Below are positions 7,869 through 16,345 of a DNA stretch of 64,000 nt, piece by piece; the stretch's first letter is position 1; every line of letters starts with the position of its first letter. The translations under genes were made by a program, and so were the position numbers. This stretch comes from RI-92 sp037384645 (GTDB lineage Bacteria > Pseudomonadota > Gammaproteobacteria > UBA6429 > Thiohalophilaceae), in assembly GCA_037384645.1 (NCBI GenBank), contig JARRNT010000018.1, positions 59,726 through 123,725 of the forward strand. The letters run 5' to 3'. The notes beneath the pieces were generated by a model. The model did not search any database, was not told the DNA's origin, and saw nothing but the letters and a program-made list of their open reading frames with translations.

Positions 7869-9419
7869 TCAGGTCAACTCCGCGACAGGCTCGCCCCAGC
7901 CTCCCCCTCCCGGGGTCTCGACCCGTAAAATATCGCCGGGCGCGACTTCGCAGGAGATTTTGCCCGCCAGGGGCTGACCATTCAGATGATTTGAGCCCAG
8001 TTTCCCATTCTTTCCGCCCTGCAGGCCCCAGGGCGCCAGCAATCGCCGCTCGGTCAACAGGGTCAGGGTGGTTGGCGCGAGAAATTCGATTTCGCGGATC
8101 AGGCCCTCGCCTCCCCGATGAAGACCGCCCCCGGCCGACCCCTCGCGCAGTGCGTACTCACGCACGCGCAGGGGATAGTGACTCTCAAGGACCTCGATAG
8201 GCGTGTTGCGGGTATTGGTCATGTGGGTCTGTACTCCGGACAGTCCGGGATAGCGCGGGCCACCGCCCATGCCGCCACCCATGGTTTCGTAGTAATCCCA
8301 TAACTGGTCACCCCAGCACCCGCCCATGGCCAGATTATTCATACTGCCGTGGCTGGCCGCCGGGATTTGATCAGGGAAGGCCTGGGCCAGCGCCCCCATC
8401 ACGACATCCACTACCCGCGTGCTAGTCTCGACATTGCCGGCGGCCACGGCAGCCGGTCGCTGTGCGTTTAACAGGCAACCCGGCGGCGCGGATAAGCGGA
8501 TTGCGCGAAAACTGCCCGCGCAGGCCGGCGTCTGTGCAGGCATCAGGCAACGAAACACGTAATAGACCGCCGCCGCCGCGACCGACAGCGGGCAATTGAT
8601 ATTACCCGGGGTCTGCGCCGCCGTTCCGCTGAAATCCGCCTCGACCCCGCTCTCATCGACATGCAACGCCAGGCAGATGGTCAGCCGGGTATGCCCCAGG
8701 CCATCATCATCCATGGCATCTTCAAAGACATAGTCACCCGCCGGGATACGAGACAGGGCATAACGAGCCAGTCGTTCTCCGTAGTGATTCAGCTCGGTGA
8801 GCGCCTGTGCATAACCGGCTAGCCCCAGTTGCGCGATCAATACCTGCAGACGCCGGATGCCCGTGCGGTTGGCACTGATTTGTGCCGAGAAATCCCCCTG
8901 TCCGACATGGGGGTTGCGAGTCGCATTGAGAATCCCCTGCAACAGATCTTGTTCCAGCTCACCCGCCCTGAGTAAATGCTGCGGCGGAATGATCACACCC
9001 TCTTCTTCAAGCTGACGTGAGATGGGCATGGAACCGGGGGTATGACTGCCGATATCGGCATGGTGGGCACGATTGGCCACATAGCCTGCCAACCTGCTTT
9101 CAGCAAACACCGGGGCAATCAAGGTGACATCCGGCAGGTGGGTACCGCCCAGGAAGGGGTCGTTCATGACGATCATGTCACCCTCCTGCCAGTCAATCCG
9201 TTCGACGATGTCACGCATGGCATAGGCCATGCTGCCCAGATGCACCGGGATATGGGCCGCTTGCGCGCACAATTCACCCTGGGCATCGAACACGGCACAG
9301 GAAAAATCCAGGCGATCACGAATATTGGGTGAAAACGCGGCACGCCTGAGTACGCCCCCCATCTCATCACACACCGCCTCGATGCGGCTGGCAAAAATGC
9401 TCAGTTCGACAGAATTCAT
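7869..9419 (-). CDS. Hydantoinase B/oxoprolinase family protein
   Basis: A 516-residue protein of the HyuB family, the subunit that works with HyuA in ATP-dependent hydantoinases, 5-oxoprolinase and acetone carboxylase-like enzymes. Family landmarks are VELSIFASRIEAVCDEMG at the start, GDMIVMNDPFLGGTHLPDVT near 100, the HHADIGSHTPGSMP metal-site region near 138, and the glycine-rich ETPGGGGWGEP end. Length is typical for a stand-alone B subunit. No hyuA gene lies next to it; the neighbours are grxD and sodB. The true substrate is unknown. Confidence 0.85.
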   Translation of the reverse strand: MNSVELSIFASRIEAVCDEMGGVLRRAAFSPNIRDRLDFSCAVFDAQGELCAQAAHIPVHLGSMAYAMRDIVERIDWQEGDMIVMNDPFLGGTHLPDVTLIAPVFAESRLAGYVANRAHHADIGSHTPGSMPISRQLEEEGVIIPPQHLLRAGELEQDLLQGILNATRNPHVGQGDFSAQISANRTGIRRLQVLIAQLGLAGYAQALTELNHYGERLARYALSRIPAGDYVFEDAMDDDGLGHTRLTICLALHVDESGVEADFSGTAAQTPGNINCPLSVAAAAVYYVFRCLMPAQTPACAGSFRAIRLSAPPGCLLNAQRPAAVAAGNVETSTRVVDVVMGALAQAFPDQIPAASHGSMNNLAMGGCWGDQLWDYYETMGGGMGGGPRYPGLSGVQTHMTNTRNTPIEVLESHYPLRVREYALREGSAGGGLHRGGEGLIREIEFLAPTTLTLLTERRLLAPWGLQGGKNGKLGSNHLNGQPLAGKISCEVAPGDILRVETPGGGGWGEPVAELT

Positions 9420-9644
9420 ACCACAAGTCTACCCGACGACACCCAGATCAAGAATCCTTACAAAACGCCCGTCTTTGTATCATATTACTTATATCCTATT
9501 TGCTCATTTGGTTATTACTATATTTCACGTTAGAATTGTTCTAAATCCGATGGTCGATTGAGGAAGTATGATTGTCATCGACCGTCCACATCTTTGATGT
9601 CAGACTTCAAATCAATTTACAAACATGAACAAGGAGACCTCGCA

Positions 9645-10223
9645 ATGGCACACGAACTGCCTGCCCTACCTTATGCACAAGACGCCCTGGCCCCGCACAT
9701 CTCTGCCGAGACCCTGGAATACCACTACGGCAAACACCACCAAACCTACGTCAACAACCTGAACAATCTGATCAAGGGCACCGAGTTCGAGAACGCTTCC
9801 CTCGAGGACATCATCAAGAAGGCTGAGGGCGGTCTGTTCAACAACGCTGCCCAGGTGTGGAACCATACCTTCTACTGGAACTGCCTGAGTCCAAATGGCG
9901 GCGGCGAACCGAGTGGCGCACTGGCCGATGCCATCAACAAAGCCTTCGGCTCCTTTGCCGAGTTCAAGGAAAAGTTTTCCACTTCCGCTGCCACCAACTT
10001 TGGTTCCGGCTGGACCTGGCTGGTGAAAAACAGCGATGGCTCTGTGGCAATCACCAACACCAGCAACGCAGGTAACCCGATGACCGCGGGCCAGACCCCC
10101 GTTCTCACCTGTGACGTTTGGGAACACGCTTATTACATCGATTACCGCAATGCCCGTCCCAAGTACGTAGAGGCATTCTGGAACCTGGTGAACTGGGATT
10201 TCGCCGCCAAGAACTTCGGTTAA
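9645..10223 (+). CDS. sodB: Superoxide dismutase (Fe type)
   Basis: A 192-residue iron/manganese-family superoxide dismutase. The metal ligands are the histidines in ISAETLEYHYGKHHQ near residue 26 and in NHTFYWNCL near 73, then the Asp and His in DVWEHAYYIDYRNARP near 156-160. AAQVWNHTFYW and GSGWTWLV point to the iron form, SodB. The start at MAHELPALPY is chosen because an AAGGAG ribosome-binding sequence lies 8 bp before it and homologues begin there; the frame is open further upstream. A terminator follows the gene. It protects the cytoplasm from superoxide. Confidence 0.95.
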   Translation: MAHELPALPYAQDALAPHISAETLEYHYGKHHQTYVNNLNNLIKGTEFENASLEDIIKKAEGGLFNNAAQVWNHTFYWNCLSPNGGGEPSGALADAINKAFGSFAEFKEKFSTSAATNFGSGWTWLVKNSDGSVAITNTSNAGNPMTAGQTPVLTCDVWEHAYYIDYRNARPKYVEAFWNLVNWDFAAKNFG

Positions 10224-10299
10224 TTCCAGCCTGGCAGCAGGCGATGGCCTTTAGCGACGCTCAGCCGTACTAATCGTCATAGGCCTGTCATCATTCAGC

Positions 10300-10329
10300 A
10301 AAAGCCCGGTCCTGGTGGCCGGGTTTTTT
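10300..10329 (+). terminator. Rho-independent terminator after sodB
   Basis: AAAAGCCCGG pairs with CCGGGTTTTTT across a nine-base loop, followed by the T-run. It separates sodB from the argD promoter. Confidence 0.8.
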
Positions 10330-10341
10330 GTTGCCCGTAAT

Positions 10342-10370
10342 TTGCCCTGCCCTGTGGTTAAGTCTAGAAT
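10342..10370 (+). promoter_or_regulatory. Probable sigma-70 promoter of argD-argF
   Basis: TTGCCC at 10342-10347 and TAGAAT at 10365-10370 are separated by 17 bp, close to the sigma-70 consensus, about 60 bp before the argD start. No operator was recognised. Confidence 0.5.
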
Positions 10371-10430
10371 GGGCAGTTTCCCGGCGGCCTCAAGCAGGCT
10401 GCTTTTTGTTTTTGGAACTGCTGAAAACCT

Positions 10431-11600
10431 ATGAACCACTTGATGAACACTTACAATCGCATTCCGGTCACGTTCAGCCACGGCAAAGGGGCTGTCCTGT
10501 GGGATACCGAGGGTAAACAGTATCTCGATGCGCTCGGCGGTATTGCCGTCTGTGCGTTGGGTCATGCCCATCCGGCGGTCACCAGGGCCATTTGTGACCA
10601 GGCCGGCAAGCTGATCCATACCTCCAACCTCTACGAGATCGAAGTCCAGCGTAACCTGGCTGACAAGTTGTGTGAGCTGGCAGCGATGGATAATGCCTTC
10701 TTCTGTAACAGCGGCGCCGAAGCCAACGAGGCAGCAATTAAACTGGCACGCCTGTATGGCCATCATCGCGACATCGAAACTCCGCACATCATTGTGATGG
10801 AAGGCAGCTTCCATGGTCGGACCCTCGCGACCCTGACCGCTACCGGTAATCGTAAAATCCAGGCAGGCTTCGAGCCGCTGGTCAGTGGCTTCGTACGCGC
10901 ACCGTACAACGAGATAGATGCCGTAGAAACCATCGCAAAGAACAACAAGAACGTGGTCGCTGTTATGGTCGAACCCATTACCGGGGAAGGTGGTATCAGA
11001 ATTCCCGCACCGGATTATCTGAATCGCCTGCGCGATATTTGCGATCAACAGGGCTGGTTGCTGATCCTGGATGAAATCCAGTCCGGTATGGGTCGCACCG
11101 GCAAGTGGTTTGCCCACCAGCACAACGGCATAAAACCCGACATCCTCACCGTGGCCAAGGCCCTCGGTAACGGTGTACCCATCGGTGCCTGCCTGGCCAG
11201 GGGCGAGACCGCGGAATTGTTCAAACCCGGTAATCACGGTACCACCTTCGGCGGCAATCCACTGGCATCCCGTGCCGCCCTGGCTGTCATCGACAGTATT
11301 GAAGACCAGCAGCTTCTGCAAAAGATCGAAGCACTGGGTCAACACTTTATCGATGGTTTCAAAACAGCATTGGCTGACGTCCAGGGTGTTAATGACATCC
11401 GCGGCAAGGGCCTGATGCTCGCCGTCGAGCTGGACAGGCCCTGTGCCGAGCTGGTCAACCGTTGCCTGGCCGAAGGTGTCCTGATCAATGTCACCGCGGA
11501 AAGCGTTGTACGCCTGTTACCGCCCTACATCATGACCACTGAGCAGGCTGACAAAGTCATCCAGATAATTTCGGCTCAGATACGCCAGTTTCTGGCGTAG
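10431..11600 (+). CDS. argD: Acetylornithine aminotransferase
   Basis: A 389-residue class III PLP aminotransferase that converts N-acetylglutamate semialdehyde to acetylornithine, fourth step of arginine synthesis, and often serves in lysine synthesis too. FFCNSGAEANEAAIKLAR near residue 85 binds the cofactor phosphate, LILDEIQSGMGRTGK near 205 holds the PLP aspartate, and the Schiff-base lysine is in TVAKALGNGVPIG near 240. Two ATGs lie four codons apart; the second (MNTYNR) is equally possible. argF follows after 18 bp, forming an argDF unit. Confidence 0.95.
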   Translation: MNHLMNTYNRIPVTFSHGKGAVLWDTEGKQYLDALGGIAVCALGHAHPAVTRAICDQAGKLIHTSNLYEIEVQRNLADKLCELAAMDNAFFCNSGAEANEAAIKLARLYGHHRDIETPHIIVMEGSFHGRTLATLTATGNRKIQAGFEPLVSGFVRAPYNEIDAVETIAKNNKNVVAVMVEPITGEGGIRIPAPDYLNRLRDICDQQGWLLILDEIQSGMGRTGKWFAHQHNGIKPDILTVAKALGNGVPIGACLARGETAELFKPGNHGTTFGGNPLASRAALAVIDSIEDQQLLQKIEALGQHFIDGFKTALADVQGVNDIRGKGLMLAVELDRPCAELVNRCLAEGVLINVTAESVVRLLPPYIMTTEQADKVIQIISAQIRQFLA

Positions 11601-11618
11601 TACGGTAAGGAGTCCGCT

Positions 11619-12530
11619 ATGCTTCAACACTTTCTCACCCTGCTCGATCTCAACAAAACCACGCTACACCAACTGGTACATCGTGCAATCGAGCTAAAAG
11701 TGCTACGCAATGCCGGCGAAGACCATCAGTATTTCAAGTCACGCACCATGGGCATGATTTTTGACAAGTCTTCCACCCGCACCCGTGTTTCGTTTGAAAC
11801 CGCAATGGCGCATTTTGGCGGACACGCCATCTTCCTTTCGCCACGCGATACCCAGTTAGGCCGCGGCGAACCTGTCGAAGATACCGCACGCGTACTCTCC
11901 CGCATGGTCGATATCATCATGATACGGACTTTCGCCCACAGTACCCTGGAAACTTTTGCTGCCAATTCCAGGGTCCCCGTGATCAATGCCCTGACGGATA
12001 TGTATCACCCATGCCAGTTACTCGCTGATGTACAGACCTTTATCGAGCATCGTGGCGATATCAAAGGGCGTACGCTGGCCTGGATCGGCGATGGCAATAA
12101 TATGTGCCACTCATATATTAATGCTGCCTGCCAGTTCGATTTCAAATTACAGATCGCAACCCCTGCCGAGTATGAACCGGATAAGGCAATCATGGATGCC
12201 GCGGGTGAGCATGTCATGCTTTGCAACGATCCGCGCGCCGCTGTCGAAGGTGCGGATATGATCAGCACCGACGTCTGGGCCAGTATGGGACAGGAAGAAG
12301 AACAAACCAAACGTCGCCAGGCCTTTGCCGATTTTCAGGTAAATGAAGCGCTGATGAAACTGGCCAGCAAGGATGCGCTGTTTATGCATTGCCTGCCGGC
12401 GCATCGCGGCGAGGAAGTGTCTGCAGATATAATCGATGGTCCCAGCAGCGTGGTCTGGGATCAGGCAGAAAATCGACTGCATAGCCAGAAGGCACTGATC
12501 GAGTTGCTGCTCAACCAGCAACTGGCTTAG
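11619..12530 (+). CDS. argF: Ornithine carbamoyltransferase
   Basis: A 303-residue carbamoyltransferase making citrulline from ornithine and carbamoyl phosphate. The carbamoyl-phosphate motif STRTR (FDKSSTRTRVSFE) lies near residue 50, HPCQ in MYHPCQLLAD near 130, and the ornithine-binding loop HCLPAHRGEEV near 263. Length is typical of anabolic enzymes. It is preceded by a TAAGGAG ribosome-binding sequence and follows argD closely. The argE and argA genes of the same pathway lie 6 kb further on. Confidence 0.96.
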   Translation: MLQHFLTLLDLNKTTLHQLVHRAIELKVLRNAGEDHQYFKSRTMGMIFDKSSTRTRVSFETAMAHFGGHAIFLSPRDTQLGRGEPVEDTARVLSRMVDIIMIRTFAHSTLETFAANSRVPVINALTDMYHPCQLLADVQTFIEHRGDIKGRTLAWIGDGNNMCHSYINAACQFDFKLQIATPAEYEPDKAIMDAAGEHVMLCNDPRAAVEGADMISTDVWASMGQEEEQTKRRQAFADFQVNEALMKLASKDALFMHCLPAHRGEEVSADIIDGPSSVVWDQAENRLHSQKALIELLLNQQLA

Positions 12531-12584
12531 CGACGAGATTTAGGCTGGCCTTCCGACGCTGCAATGGAAATATACTTTCGCAAT

Positions 12585-12613
12585 AAAAAATGGCCCGGTG
12601 AAGCACCGGGCCA
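12585..12613 (-). terminator. Rho-independent terminator after the porin gene
   Basis: TGGCCCGGTG and CACCGGGCCA form a perfect 10-bp stem with a three-base loop. Read on the minus strand the stem is followed by six T residues (the AAAAAA at 12585-12590). It lies 49 bp beyond the porin stop codon and also faces the end of argF. Confidence 0.9.
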
Positions 12614-12661
12614 ATAACCTAAACTACTCTCAATTTTTCTCTTCCCTGAAAATCCGTACGC

Positions 12662-13762
12662 TTAGAACTTGTAGACGTAACCGATAGAGATGGCGCTTAC
12701 GTCCTTACCAGCCACAGAGTTTTTGTAACCGAGATCGTGACCAGCCTTAATGTTGAAGTTGGCGTTAGGATCATTGCTCACCTTGTCATACATGATGTAA
12801 GCCTTTGCGTTCTTGGCCAGTTTGTATGCGTAACCGACAGTAACCTGGTTGGCGCCGTCATTACCGGCATCCGACGTAGCCGCCTTCATGTACTGCAGAA
12901 TGACAGAACCCGGACCACCGACCTTGTAGACAAACGCCGCGCCGTAGGCATTCCGGTTATCAGCCGCAACTTGATCCACACCGGAATTGGTGATGTGCTC
13001 ATAAACCAGGCGAATATCCATGGGGCCGGTCTTGTAACCGCCGACCAGACGGGTACCGGTAATGGTTTGGGTTGATTCATTATTCGTAGAAGAAGCACCA
13101 ATTATCTTCTGCTGTTCATAGCCTGCCGCCAGGCTCAGACCATTGGCGCTATACGCCAAAACCGCATCCGTCAGCGAGTTATTATTGTTGTTCTGAGAGG
13201 CAATGGAATCGCCTTTAAACGCCGTTGAATAGCCAAGGCCCAGCTTAAAGCCACCCATTTTCGGCGAATAATAATAGATGCCATTTTTAGAGCGTGTATC
13301 AAAAATGTCACCATCGCCGTTGCTGACAGCACCCAGAATATTCCGGGAATCGCCAACGGAATTGCCCATGACATCGAACATCTTAAATGTATCTTTGTAA
13401 ATCGTATCACGGAAACCAAGCATTAAGCTGCCGCCAGTCCCTTTAAGACCAACGTATGCCGCACGACCATCGATACTACTTCCACTTGCGTCAGCTGCTT
13501 TAATTTTCCCTTCGATTTTATAAAAACCGGTTAAACCACCGTTGAGCGCACCTTCACCTTTGAAGCCCAAACGTGAAGAGTTGCTGGACACGTTCAGTTT
13601 ACTAACGCTAGCGCCAGTTGAGTCATGCGTCGTCGCAGAATCCACGCTGACATGCACCTGACCATAGACTTGCAGCGCCTTGCCGGCCACTTCCACTGCA
13701 CTGGCCAATCCTGGCATCGCCAGACCCGCGCTAACTGCCAATGCGATTAATGTCTTATTCAT
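12662..13762 (-). CDS. Gram-negative general porin, probably phosphate-regulated
   Basis: A 366-residue outer-membrane porin. Residues 1-22 form a Sec signal peptide ending GLASA, followed by VEVAGKALQVYGQVHVSVD, the first barrel strand of the OmpC/Por-type proteins of proteobacteria. The C-terminus SIGYVYKF ends in phenylalanine, the usual signal for barrel assembly. It should form a 16-strand trimeric channel. A TTGGAGGAATT ribosome-binding region precedes the ATG. Upstream, on the same strand, lie five consecutive 11-bp PhoB-type repeats (13832-13886), and the next genes upstream are phoU, phoR and phoB. I therefore infer induction at low phosphate and possibly phosphate selectivity, as with PhoE or OprP, though it is not recognisably either. 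Confidence 0.9.
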   Translation of the reverse strand: MNKTLIALAVSAGLAMPGLASAVEVAGKALQVYGQVHVSVDSATTHDSTGASVSKLNVSSNSSRLGFKGEGALNGGLTGFYKIEGKIKAADASGSSIDGRAAYVGLKGTGGSLMLGFRDTIYKDTFKMFDVMGNSVGDSRNILGAVSNGDGDIFDTRSKNGIYYYSPKMGGFKLGLGYSTAFKGDSIASQNNNNNSLTDAVLAYSANGLSLAAGYEQQKIIGASSTNNESTQTITGTRLVGGYKTGPMDIRLVYEHITNSGVDQVAADNRNAYGAAFVYKVGGPGSVILQYMKAATSDAGNDGANQVTVGYAYKLAKNAKAYIMYDKVSNDPNANFNIKAGHDLGYKNSVAGKDVSAISIGYVYKF

Positions 13763-13831
13763 AATTCCTCCAAAAAATGTGCAAAAAACAACACTGTTGT
13801 AAAATTAAAACAGGGGAGGATGATGGCGTCC

Positions 13832-13886
13832 GTTTGTTACAGACGAAAGACACAAAGATGAAATAAAAATGACGCTATTATGACAA
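13832..13886 (-). promoter_or_regulatory. Array of five 11-bp PhoB-type direct repeats before the porin
   Basis: Read on the minus strand the 55 bp split exactly into TTGTCATAATA, GCGTCATTTTT, ATTTCATCTTT, GTGTCTTTCGT and CTGTAACAAAC. Each follows the PhoB half-site pattern of seven conserved bases (CTGTCAT) and four AT-rich bases. The first two units match the 18-bp Pho box best. The nearest end is 70 bp from the porin start, and a weak -10 (CATCAT) lies about nine bases further on. Confidence 0.75.
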
Positions 13887-13964
13887 ACTGCCTTAAAAGT
13901 AATCTTCTCAATACTGAAGACAGTTTAATTAAACAAGATGGTGTTCATTAACATTCAAATACGA

Positions 13965-13999
13965 AATAAAAAAGGCGCTGGTTAAATAAACCAGCGCCT
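13965..13999 (-). terminator. Rho-independent terminator after phoU
   Basis: AGGCGCTGGTT (13973-13983) and AACCAGCGCCT (13989-13999) form a perfect 11-bp stem with a five-base loop. On the minus strand it is followed by a T-rich tract. It lies about 45 bp after the phoU stop and separates phoU from the porin promoter. Confidence 0.88.
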
Positions 14000-14042
14000 C
14001 TAAATTCGCGAAGGATTTTATTCGTGGGATGAATAGTACCCG

Positions 14043-14777
14043 TCAACTTTTCTTGTGATGCAGGTCCCGCACTTCCTTTTCTACCTGTTCCAGGCTGATA
14101 TGGCGCACGTCTTTGCCACGAACGAGATAAATCACATACTCGCAGATGTTACGGGCCCGATCACCGATGCGTTCCAGCGAGCGCGCCGCCCAGAGGACAT
14201 TCACTATCCGTGGAATAGAGCGCGGGTCTTCCATCATGTATGTCATCAATTGCCGGATAATATTTTCGTACTGCTGATCGACCTTGAGGTCTTCCCTGGC
14301 AATCTTCGTTGCGGCTTCCACATCCATGCGCGCCAGCGCATCCAGGGCTTCGTGTAACATGTGGCGAACCTGCTCACCAATATGTCCGATGCCCACCAGG
14401 GCCCTGGTGTCCTTGGAGTCGGAATCGGCAAAATGCATGGCCATGCGGCCTACCCGCTCTGCCTCGTCACCAATACGTTCGAGGTCGGTAATCGTCTTGA
14501 CTATGGCCATCAGCAGACGAAGGTCGCTGGCAGCCGGCTGACGACGCGCCAGGATATGTGTGCATTCCTCGTCGATACTGACCTCAAGTTTGTTAATTTT
14601 ATAATCATTCGTGACCACCACCTCGGCCAGCGCCGTGTCCATGGTCGTCAGCGCCATGACGGCATCTGCCAGCTGCTGCTCTACCAGGCCGCCCATTTGC
14701 AATACGCGATTGCGAACGTCTTCCAGTTCCTGGTTGTATTGCTGCGATATGTGATGACCAAGATCTGCTTTATCCAT
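14043..14777 (-). CDS. phoU: Phosphate signalling protein PhoU
   Basis: A 244-residue cytoplasmic PhoU with its two three-helix-bundle repeats. Conserved metal-binding segments are TDLERIGDEAERVGRMA near residue 93 in the first repeat and RSLERIGDRARNICEYV near 195 in the second. PhoU links the state of the phosphate transporter to the PhoR kinase and limits phosphate uptake. Length is normal. It lies 246 bp downstream of phoR on the same strand, a gap that holds inverted repeats (14916-14959), so it may have its own promoter. No pst transporter genes are in the window. Confidence 0.95.
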   Translation of the reverse strand: MDKADLGHHISQQYNQELEDVRNRVLQMGGLVEQQLADAVMALTTMDTALAEVVVTNDYKINKLEVSIDEECTHILARRQPAASDLRLLMAIVKTITDLERIGDEAERVGRMAMHFADSDSKDTRALVGIGHIGEQVRHMLHEALDALARMDVEAATKIAREDLKVDQQYENIIRQLMTYMMEDPRSIPRIVNVLWAARSLERIGDRARNICEYVIYLVRGKDVRHISLEQVEKEVRDLHHKKS

Positions 14778-14915
14778 TACCGTGTCCTCTGTAAATCCTG
14801 CCCTTTTTCTCTTTGTGAGATTTTATAGCACTGATATTTTATAGATTTCGAAACCAACAGTTTGTTCGTGCCGATCCCTAATTCTAGCCGGGATTCGTGT
14901 CCATGTGTATGAAAT

Positions 14916-14959
14916 TTTACCCTAATCACCTGGATACGCCGCTTGAGCCTTAGGGTAAA
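14916..14959. repeat. Inverted repeat between phoR and phoU
   Basis: TTTACCCTAA (14916-14925) and TTAGGGTAAA (14950-14959) are perfect 10-bp complements with a 24-bp spacer. It could be a terminator for phoR on the minus strand, though no U-tract follows, or an operator for phoU. A short second dyad, TAGATT-TCAT-AATCTA, lies just upstream at about 14964-14979. Confidence 0.5.
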
Positions 14960-15023
14960 GATAGATTATGAAATCTATATGGCCATTGACTGTTGACAGT
15001 GATGGCTTGATATCAATGCCAGC

Positions 15024-16340
15024 TTAAATAGCTTCGCGAGAGTCCGATTTCAGCACCACGCTATCAGGCGGGAAGTCACAAATGAAGGTACTCCCTCGCC
15101 CCACCTCGCTGTCGATTCGCATATGGGCCTCATGCCGGTTGAGGGCATGTTTGACAATTGCCAGACCCAGTCCGGAGCCGCCGGTCTCGCGCGAACGCGC
15201 CACATCGACCCGGTAAAAACGTTCGGTAATGCGCGACAAATGGTGAGGTGGGATCCCGATACCCGTATCACTCACAGACATATGGGCACCATCCTCGTCC
15301 CGATACCAGCGGATATGGATCGCCCCACCAATTGGCGTGTAATTCACGGCATTGATCACCAGGTTACTGAATGCGCTGTCGAGTTCCTTACCATCGCCGA
15401 AAAGATAGAGATCCGGATCGACATCCAGCGTAATCTGGTGATTACGATCACCACTGATAATCAGCGCCTCTTCCCTGAGTGTCGCCAGTAATTGCGGTAC
15501 GGCGACGACCTCATGCTTGATGGGACGCTGTTCGTTTTCCAGTTTGGACAGCAGCATCAGGTCCTCGACCAGGCGATGCATACGTTTGGACTGCTGCTTC
15601 ATCAGTTCCAGAGACCGCTTCAGGTTCTCATCGCTAATGGATTCATCACCGGACAGCGTCTCCAGGAACCCGCTCATCACAGTCAGCGGTGTACGCAGTT
15701 CATGGGAAATATTGGCGACAAAGTCACGCCGTATTTGCTCGACGCGTTGCAATAGCGTCACATCACGTGCCATCAGCAGGGACTGGTCCATACCGTATGG
15801 TGTAATCTGGACGGCGATCGTTTTATTTTTATCTGCCGGTGCCGGGATGGTCAGAACTTCATATTTGTTATTTCGTTCGATAAAATTCAGGAATTCCGGC
15901 GTCCTGATGAGATTGGTCAGACGTTGTCCGACGTCCTGGGGATATTTGAGATCGAGCAAGCGTCCGCCTGAATCATTCCACCATTCAATCACGCCACTGG
16001 CCTGCATCACGACAACGCCGTCATGCATGGCTTCGGTCGTTTCTCGGAAACGACCAAGTAACTTGACCAGGCGTTTCTGACGCTTTTTATTCCGTCGCTG
16101 CAGGCGGTAAATACCGGTAAAAACCTCCCCCCACACCCCAACCGAATCCGGTGGATGATATTTTTTGCCGACATCAAGCCAGCGATGCAGGTGATAGAGG
16201 TTATAGAAAGTCCAGCCCAGATAGCCGAGGGTCGCAATCAATACGAATAACGCTGGATGTTGAAAGATTAGACCCATGACGAATGCGACCAGCAACAGGC
16301 CTGCCAGGCTCCAGAGTTCAGCTATCCAGCTGTTATTCAA
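15024..16340 (-). CDS. phoR: Phosphate regulon sensor histidine kinase PhoR
   Basis: A 438-residue membrane-bound histidine kinase with the PhoR layout. Two N-terminal helices (about residues 10-27 and 30-50) are separated by almost no periplasmic loop, followed by a charged linker and a PAS domain around residues 100-200 (MHDGVVVMQASGVIEWWN). The H-box is FVANISHELRTPLTVM near 208, with N-box NLVINAVNYT near 330 and the ATP-lid boxes DTGIGIPPHH near 360 and GGSGLGLAIVKHAL near 390. It phosphorylates PhoB when phosphate is scarce and otherwise dephosphorylates it. It starts 5 bp after phoB ends, so they are one operon. Confidence 0.96.
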   Translation of the reverse strand: MNNSWIAELWSLAGLLLVAFVMGLIFQHPALFVLIATLGYLGWTFYNLYHLHRWLDVGKKYHPPDSVGVWGEVFTGIYRLQRRNKKRQKRLVKLLGRFRETTEAMHDGVVVMQASGVIEWWNDSGGRLLDLKYPQDVGQRLTNLIRTPEFLNFIERNNKYEVLTIPAPADKNKTIAVQITPYGMDQSLLMARDVTLLQRVEQIRRDFVANISHELRTPLTVMSGFLETLSGDESISDENLKRSLELMKQQSKRMHRLVEDLMLLSKLENEQRPIKHEVVAVPQLLATLREEALIISGDRNHQITLDVDPDLYLFGDGKELDSAFSNLVINAVNYTPIGGAIHIRWYRDEDGAHMSVSDTGIGIPPHHLSRITERFYRVDVARSRETGGSGLGLAIVKHALNRHEAHMRIDSEVGRGSTFICDFPPDSVVLKSDSREAI

Positions 16341-16345
16341 ATTAA

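Noticed and set aside
10251..11345. A 364-codon open frame on the minus strand opposite argD
   Set aside because: It lies wholly across argD, has no ribosome-binding site, and its translation shows no family pattern. It is a shadow of GC-rich codon bias.
14985..15010. CTGTCA-like sequence upstream of phoU as a Pho box
   Set aside because: CTGTCAACAGTCA lacks the second half-site at the 11-bp period, and it is over 200 bp from the phoU start.
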